This document shows, one piece after another, positions 57,518 to 64,000 of a stretch of 64,000 bases of DNA (positions are counted from its first letter, which is position 1; each line of letters opens with the position of its first letter). A program made the position numbers and the translations under genes. The notes under the pieces were generated by a model. That model saw only the letters and a program-made list of their open reading frames with translations, did not search any database and was not told the origin of the DNA. Source of the stretch: Amblyomma americanum (lineage: Eukaryota > Arthropoda > Arachnida > Ixodida > Ixodidae); NCBI RefSeq assembly GCF_052857255.1, contig NC_135507.1, positions 75,635,850 to 75,699,849 on the forward strand, given 5' to 3'.

Positions 57518-57870
57518 AGCAGCTGCCCAACCCCGTCCGCTCCAGGACAAAGGGCTCTCAAACTGGTCTCCGTTTATTCATTTCCTGCACAAGGAGGGAG
57601 TGAAAGAATGAAGGAAGAAAGAGGTGCCGTAGTGGAGGGCTCCGGAATAATTTCCGGGGCCCTCCACTACGGCACCTCTTTCTTCCTTTCTTCTTTCACT
57701 CCCTCCTTTATCCCTTCCCTTACGGCGCGGTTCAGGTGTCCGCCGAGATGTGAGACATACTGCGCCATTTCCTTCGCCCTAAAACCAATTATTATTATTA
57801 TTATGCTTCCCCGCTTCTCTTGAAAACTTCCTAATCTCATCTGCCGATCTGACTCTGACCACCATCATAT
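57483..57870. repeat. dispersed repeat family E, split by SINE insertion
   Basis: The left part (57483-57585) has ATC and CAG repeats; the right part (57797-57870: CTTCCCCGC, GAAAACTTCCTAATCTCATC) continues the consensus seen at 54105-54300. SINE sequence lies between them. Confidence 0.6.
57593..57797. mobile_element. Ruka-like SINE with head-to-head fold-back
   Basis: The + strand 3' half (57660-57797) is preceded by an inverted copy of its own start. Arms 57593-57640 and 57659-57706 pair at 46 of 48 positions around an 18-nt loop. The + copy ends in CCTAAAACCA and ATT repeats. Confidence 0.9.
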
Positions 57871-58496
57871 CTTGGGGTGACAGAGCAGTTGCAGAGCTTA
57901 TAGACGTGCCCTAATTACACTCACATCGCGGACATCACTTTTGCCCTCTACGTACGGGCGTGGGCACATCACAGCTGCTTGAATGTGAAAAGATGTTCAT
58001 TGGGTGACGTTTCACCATTCGTCATGACTACAGATGGACGAACGTCAAGCGCACTACTGTATCTTTATTGGTAGTTTTTTTTTCTCGGCGCATTACCCTT
58101 TTCAAGGGCAAACCGGGTTTTTTTAACCCAGTATATTTCTTAGGATGCCCTTCATTTGACAGAGCAAATCGCTTTTGAAAATACTCGCTAATACAAACCA
58201 CAACAATGCGAAAGCGAAACCGAAGCTTGGTTGCGTGTCCAGAGGCTGTGATTCGTACAGGCGTTGCATAGCTGAATTCGAATTGCGAACACCACTTTCT
58301 TCACGAAATGTGTAAACAGCCGAATACAAGCTTAGATGTTTTATTAAGTGGTGATTTAGCAAGCGTTCCGGTGATGCTTGCGAGGTGACAAACGCATAGT
58401 TGCAATAGAAAGCGACCTAAAGCGTAGAAAAAAAAGCAGAATTAAAAATAATTTACACAAATATGTATTGAAACTGGGCTGTAGAAGTCAGCGAAC
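57871..58496. other. intergenic, nothing recognised
   Basis: AT-rich sequence with no coding motif. Confidence 0.4.
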
Positions 58497-58814
58497 ATGA
58501 TTAGTGCCGTATTAACGTAGTAATCCTTAAACCGGTTTCATTCCATTGTTGTGGTTCTTACTACACGCGATTGACTTAAGGAGCACCATGCTCGGCACTC
58601 GGCCTTCACTATTAGGCACCTTTAGAGAACCGGGAGCCTGCGCGCCGTCCTTACGCATGCGCAGATAGCGTTGAGGGCGTCTGTGCTAAAGGTGCCTAAT
58701 AGCGTAGGCCGAGTGTTGAGCGTGGGGGCCCTTAGGCCAATCACGCGTAGTGGGAATCACAGCAATGGAATGAAGTCGGTTTGAGAATTATTACGTTGCG
58801 CAGGCACTAATCAT
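58497..58814. mobile_element. 318-bp palindromic MITE-like element
   Basis: The ends ATGATTAGTGCC (58497) and GGCACTAATCAT (58814) are inverted repeats that extend inward for about 125 bp each with scattered mismatches (for example ATTCCATTG-TGTG and CTATTAGGCACCTTTAG on both arms). The 60-bp centre contains CATGCGCAGATAGCG. There is no coding capacity. A target duplication cannot be set. Confidence 0.8.
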
Positions 58815-61800
58815 TTCCGCTACGCACAGATCGTCTTGACGGCGCCAGATGGCGCTAGGTACACGGCGGCTGCGCGTGCACCTGCCGCATCCGGACCAAT
58901 CAGCGCGTGCGCACTGGCGGTGGGCGGGCTCCTGGTATTACGGTAACGTAGCAGGGTTCACGGTATGCTAAAGGTGTCTAATGAGAAATAATAGCGATAA
59001 CGGAACGTAACTTCAGCCCGCTGAGAAGGGTGGAAAGTAAAAAAAAAGTTGAATGACTATGAAGCGGCCCCATGCGGAAAAGCGTATATGGAATCGAGGT
59101 TGCAATTAAAAATGAACCTTAGAAGAAATAAGTAGCTTGGAGTTTGTCTTTTAAGTTTCTTTCAAGTTGAATGCAGGGGTAGAAACTAATTTGGTGCTGG
59201 AGTGCAAGCTCTGAGTGTTCCCTTTCGAGTCGCGAGTGACTGTAACCTGTAAGAGGCAAGAAACCCAGACAGAGGCAGCGAGTCTACGCAACTCCCGTTT
59301 TTATTGCCCCCGAGACTTCCAGGGCTAGGTGCACTACCTGCCTGGACGCTCTTTCCTACAAAAACAGAGAAACACGAGAGAAGAAAGAACGCAAGGCCGC
59401 AAAACACAACGAACGCGCGCGCGACAAGGAACAGAGTGTACACGCTCGTGAGGGGGCGGGGCCGCACGAGGGGGCGTGGCGACAACTCGCCCCGCCCCGA
59501 GCTCTGGCCCCTCCCTCCTCGAGAAGCCACGTATAACCGCTTCAACAAGAAACAAGACTCGAAATGTGTTTTCCTCCTCTCATTTGTTTCAACAAGCAAC
59601 AACAACCGTCTGCAACACCAGACACGCTAGTAGAACTCTGTATTTTTTTATCACCTTCTCTTTCTTTGACATTCCCTTTTTTTCTTCCTTTCTCTCCGCC
59701 AACAACGAACAAGCCCGCCCCCTTTTGGTAAAAAATATATTTAAAGATATATATGTAAACACGTCGTATTTTTGTAATATATATGTACAGCGCAGAGAAT
59801 TCCTCCGGGAGTCGGACAAAAAAGTAAAACGCGCCCGCAGCCTCGGCAAATGGGAGAGACTGCGTTTTCTTTTCTTTTATTTCTTATTTATTTATTCATT
59901 TATTCAACGGCGAACACTCACGAGGAACGTCGTACGCCAGAGTGAGCTCGGGGGCGGATATACGGTTGCGCGAGGTTTCGATAGCGGCGGCGCTGGCGCA
60001 AAAGAAAACAAATATTAGTCAAGCCAAGCCAAGCCAAGCCAAAGTCACTGCCAGGACTGAATCCCGACGGTAAGCTGTGTTAAGAAGATGCGCGGAGTGG
60101 CTTGCTCAAGTAGACCGGACAGGTTGCTGCTTACACTGGCGGCAAGAATTTGTCAGACGCGGTAAGAATTTTTCAGTGCAACGAAACTTCGCATATAAGC
60201 TTCGCACAGTTTTGCACCAATAGGACTTCATTTTAATAAGAGCGGTAAACTGAGCCGTCCGCAAATACTACTGTTATACTCCGGCAAATACGTCGTAATT
60301 GATGTCACGCGGCTCTGAAACAAGCCAAAATAGGAAACTGCGGCTAAATTTAGTCTTAGCTGCGAATACCAAAGACCAGCTAAAGGTCCTGACTGTCTGG
60401 AGTCTCTGAGTCAACACACTTCCCACGATTAAAAAAAGAGTACAGGATTCTTCTGTTCTTAAACCTGGCTTTTAGTGTAGGCCAAAAAAAAAAAGTCAAA
60501 GCGGAAACTAACGCGGACGGCAGAAGCCGCATTAGAATTGCCCAAGGAATTGAGTAAGAGCAGTGGTAATGCAACATTCAGGCTTGATATATCGTCATAA
60601 ATAAACTTCAACGTTGCAGAGTCAATTATGCCGGTATGCCTAACGAACTTCACGTTCTCGAGACCTCAAGATGGCAGCACTTACTCGACTTCTTGCATGT
60701 TCTGCTTCAGATCTGACTTCTCCGCAACCCAATTGGCACTGAAACTCCCTTGGATGTCCCACGGACGTCTTGGGTTTCCACAGGACGTCTAAGCGAGTTC
60801 CAGTGTCCATTGGGAAGTCTGTCGCGGGAGAGCACTTTGAGGTGAACCGTCGAAGTGGCGGGCCATTACATCATCATATCACTGGCAGGCTCTAACGTTG
60901 TTATTAAGCTATGTGTCGCATTAAACAACATTCGGGGCTAATCCTAACTCGCAGCGGATTCTGAAGCTAGATGCACTCGACGCCTCGTAGAAGCATGCCC
61001 TCAAGACGCATGTAGCACAATTCGAATGTTAGAATAGAACTCGTTCGCACTTTCCAGGGCGGCAACGCAAGAGTTTAGCTGCTATCACAGCACCCACAGC
61101 TCTCATGTCATCAAATTAAGAAAGCAGAAATCAGCCTGAACTCACTGTCATTGCACATAACAATGAGTGACCCGCTTTCACCGCAGACAATAAGGAGGCG
61201 CAGAGTACGACTGACGTCACGAAGGGCATTGCTTACGCCCAAACCCGGACGTCTAGGACGGGAGTAAAGTGCTTATTACAGCGTACGGAACACTTCCGGT
61301 TGCTTTCGTGCTGTTTCCGCCAGTTCGGGCAAAGCGTCGTCTGCTCCGCGGCTAGCTGCACGCCGTATACTTTGCTTCGCGAAGAAACAACAAAAATAAA
61401 AACTGCAACAAGGCTACGATATACGTGCGCCCAATAAGGCAGTGAAAACCGGAGCCGCACGTATTAACAAGTGTGTGTGAGTATCACAGCGCATATGCGC
61501 GCGCTATAAGGTCAACGCTTCCTGGACAACACAACAACGGCGGTGCATATATATATGTGTATATATATAAACATGTACATATACTACGTTCCCCTGCCTC
61601 CTTTCTTCTTTTCTATCTCCTCCCGAGCCGAGTTCATGCACATTGTGCCCTTTTACACGCCCTGTTTAGTCTATCCAGCATTAGTTTCGACCCTTCGCAA
61701 CAACTGCTGCCTGCCAGCAGCGCCACCTGGAATTGCAGCGCCTAAACACGAAAACAGCGACATAATCAACAAACCTGGCCTTCTGCACGCGGCCTGCGCG

Positions 61801-64000
61801 ACAGGATAAACTATTCAAGCTCAAACAATCATTAGCACATATCGCAGTTGAACACGTGTCTCAAAGTACGTCACTGGCTTTGCCGGGTGATGTTAAATCG
61901 TCGAGTAGCTGTTATGTACGCCATAAAGCATGTCAAGTAATAGATGACGAGTAAATTTGCTTCAGAGACCACGTCAAGACTCTGGCCAAGCCTGAATGTT
62001 GCACCCCCTTAGCGTGGCTTTGAGTGCAGTTTGACGTCTGGTAAACACAGCGCCACATAATACTGGAAATTTCAAATGGCTGCAAACTGAAAGTTGCTAC
62101 GTTCGGCAGTCTCTTTTACTAGCAACGATTCTAAAAATACGATCAGCAGGTCTGAAATCAATGCCTTATTATGATTACAGCGTCTTTGACATCAAACATC
62201 ATTTGCAAAATTATTATACCGGGCCCCACTTAACGAAGTGGGCTTCCTTTGTTATGCTTGAATCAAATAATGCGCAATATTCGTGTAGCACTTGAGGAGG
62301 ATAGATGTGAGTTAATAAAAAAAATAACAAATGACAGCTAGCACCCTTAGTTCTTGGCTTATGATTTCCATTATGGAGGCGTAATGCACAGAGGATTACC
62401 ACATTGTCAAGGTCGCCTACATTGTTCCTTGTAAACACGAGACAGTTTCCTTTTCTTGAAATAGGAAAGGGGACGTGACGTCTGCATTTACTTTTGATAT
62501 ATTTTTTTTGTGAGAATTGAGATTATGTAGTTTTTTTGTTCCGTCATGCGATTTATACTTTTGGCTCCGCCGATAACGCACGAATGCTGATCTGGTGCAT
62601 TTGAGTTTATTTCACCTTCCCGGGAGAAAAATTAAGCTTCGTAAGGACAACTTGTGACGGAAGATCACAAATTTCGTGGAGTGCCTACGTTTGCCCCAAG
62701 TTTTAGCCGGCACTTACGAGCGCATATACACCAACACATCGCTTCATGATGTGCGCGTGTCTTTGCCGGTGTATTAAGTTCAATTCATTGCAAAAAATCT
62801 TGCAAATGAACTACAAAAAACATCTAAATTCTGGCTAAATTACGGTTAAACTCTAAAAGGCGACACTAATTACCTCAAGCTTTTCCATGCAGAACAGGTG
62901 CTCTCTTATCTGCTCACATCATTCCCCCCCCCCCCCCCCCCCATAAGAGTGTAATCGCACACCTGCGCAAAGATTATTTTTATGTTTAGTACAGACAAGT
63001 ATTTCATGTTCACGGTAAGGTAGCAAACTATTCCTTTAACTAATTATTACATAGTGCTCCAATTTTGCAGTTATACCGTAATACTCGCCGCAGATTACTG
63101 TAATTTACTGAAATAGATTTAATCTGTGCGCTACAGTAAATGGCGCTGCAGATTCACGTTTGCGACGCGCTATGGTCACACCCGGTTAATTAGGCAGCTC
63201 TGTGAAGGAAACAACGAAATGCTGCACAACACAACTAAAGACAAGCGTCAATCATCAACTCTGCGGTTCGGGACAATGTGGTCATAATTAATCACGAAAC
63301 GCAAATATTTCTCTCATATCCCCGGAGTGACTGTTCCAGATACAATAGCATCGTGCCTCTAACTGCTTTTCAGATCTGCGCATAAGCATTTTTCATCAAT
63401 GCCTTCATGGGCCCTCGAGTTCAGTCGGGCGAACAAAGACTGCCAAACAGTAAAAAGAATAAAAGAACAGCGCTGAAAATAGTTAAGCGTCGAAACCCCG
63501 ACCGCCTCCCGACCATAAGAGCAGCGCGCTGACGTTCCTCGTGGCGAACTTGAGCAAGAACGCAAGAGCGGCCGGGACAGCTGCGGTTCTGTATGTTTTG
63601 CAGTTGTGTGTGTATGTGAGTGTGTTCTTTTTTTTATTTATTCTTATCATCTATATTGCTCTAGGGGCCTTTCACACTACGACTGATGAGTCTCCTTCAT
63701 CCTGGAAAGGATGTTTGCTTTTTTTTTCATTCGAGCTCTTTTCTTTGTATAGATGCTACGGACACAAGTGCTTAGTGATGATGCCTAAGACACAAACTAA
63801 CGACACCTTCGATAGAAAAAAAAAGGACGACGCCTTCGCCTCGCAGTCTAACTCTTCAGGGCTGCTCTTCTGCGGACTTTGGTTATGTAAGCAACGCTTC
63901 TTCTTCCAAGAAAGCATTCCAGAACACTGAGGACGTTTGCTGGAGGTTTGTGGGCGTCTATGTTGTCACCTAGTGCCTCCATGCATGCGAACTTGGCGGG
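58815..64000. other. intergenic, no gene recognised
   Basis: The segment includes a GC-rich block (59440-59525) with an AATAAAAACGGG on the minus strand near 59305, a CCAAG microsatellite at 60020-60045, a GGACGTC-rich patch (60745-60835), a TA-rich tract (61545-61580) and a C20-type run at 62927-62942. Open frames at 59476-60018 and 63541-63930 have biased, low-complexity translations and no motif. Confidence 0.5.

Noticed and set aside
59190..59525. Possible solo LTR (AATAAA on the minus strand, GC-rich promoter-like block, TTTGGTGCTGG near 59190)
   Set aside because: I could not define matching TG/CA ends or a target duplication, and the cues disagree on orientation.
59476..60018. Open frame of 180 codons
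   Set aside because: Composition is Phe/Ser/Arg-rich from AT- and GC-biased DNA, with no domain or splice context.
63541..63930. Open frame of 129 codons with a hydrophobic stretch
   Set aside because: It starts at GTG, the hydrophobic part comes from a T-run, and there is no recognised motif.

Overview
The window is a eukaryotic, AT-leaning, intron-rich arthropod chromosome segment. Its repeats point to a hard tick (metastriate Ixodidae). The most abundant repeat is a tRNA-headed SINE that I recognise as the Ruka-type tick SINE (naming from memory). There are also several RNase-H-bearing LINEs, Penelope-like elements and a Ty3/gypsy element. No prokaryotic operon, CRISPR array or intact tRNA/rRNA gene is present.

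Only two host genes can be supported, both on the + strand. (1) Six exons between 731 and 12504 encode the last 250 residues of the Nck-associated protein 1/HEM subunit of the WAVE actin-regulatory complex; the 5' part lies left of the window, and a poly(A) signal sits 13 nt after the stop. (2) Four exons between 38942 and 56032 encode a complete 214-residue calcyphosine-like EF-hand protein (CAPSL). All six NCKAP1 exons and all four CAPSL exons join in frame with GT/AG boundaries.

Most of the rest is transposon-derived. From 12.5 to 38.9 kb there is a LINE 3' fragment (14.0-15.4 kb), a complete but coding-defective gypsy element with 155-bp LTRs (16042-21142) inserted into an older minus-strand repeat, a decayed Penelope-like element (23-24.2 kb), a motif-saturated palindromic element (24763-25154), a CR1/Jockey-like LINE split by a second LINE inserted in the opposite direction (26-30.8 kb), SINEs, a 206-bp tandem repeat (34.9-35.4 kb) and a nearly intact Penelope-like RT/GIY-YIG ORF (35951-37690, minus). 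The 11-kb first intron of CAPSL holds further LINEs in both orientations, a Penelope-like fragment flanked by an inverted copy of its own 3' end (45383-46553) and nested SINEs. The last 8 kb after CAPSL has palindromic repeats and no recognised gene.

The strongest oddities are: a group of short elements that are saturated with one small palindromic word each (AGGGTGC, ACAGAA, GTCTATAGAC); a set of fold-back (snap-back) duplications in SINE/LINE copies; a LINE copy with a 5' inversion; and a CAPSL splice acceptor whose pyrimidine tract appears to come from a dispersed repeat. No new defence or metabolic system was seen. All homology calls are from reading motifs and from memory; no search was run.
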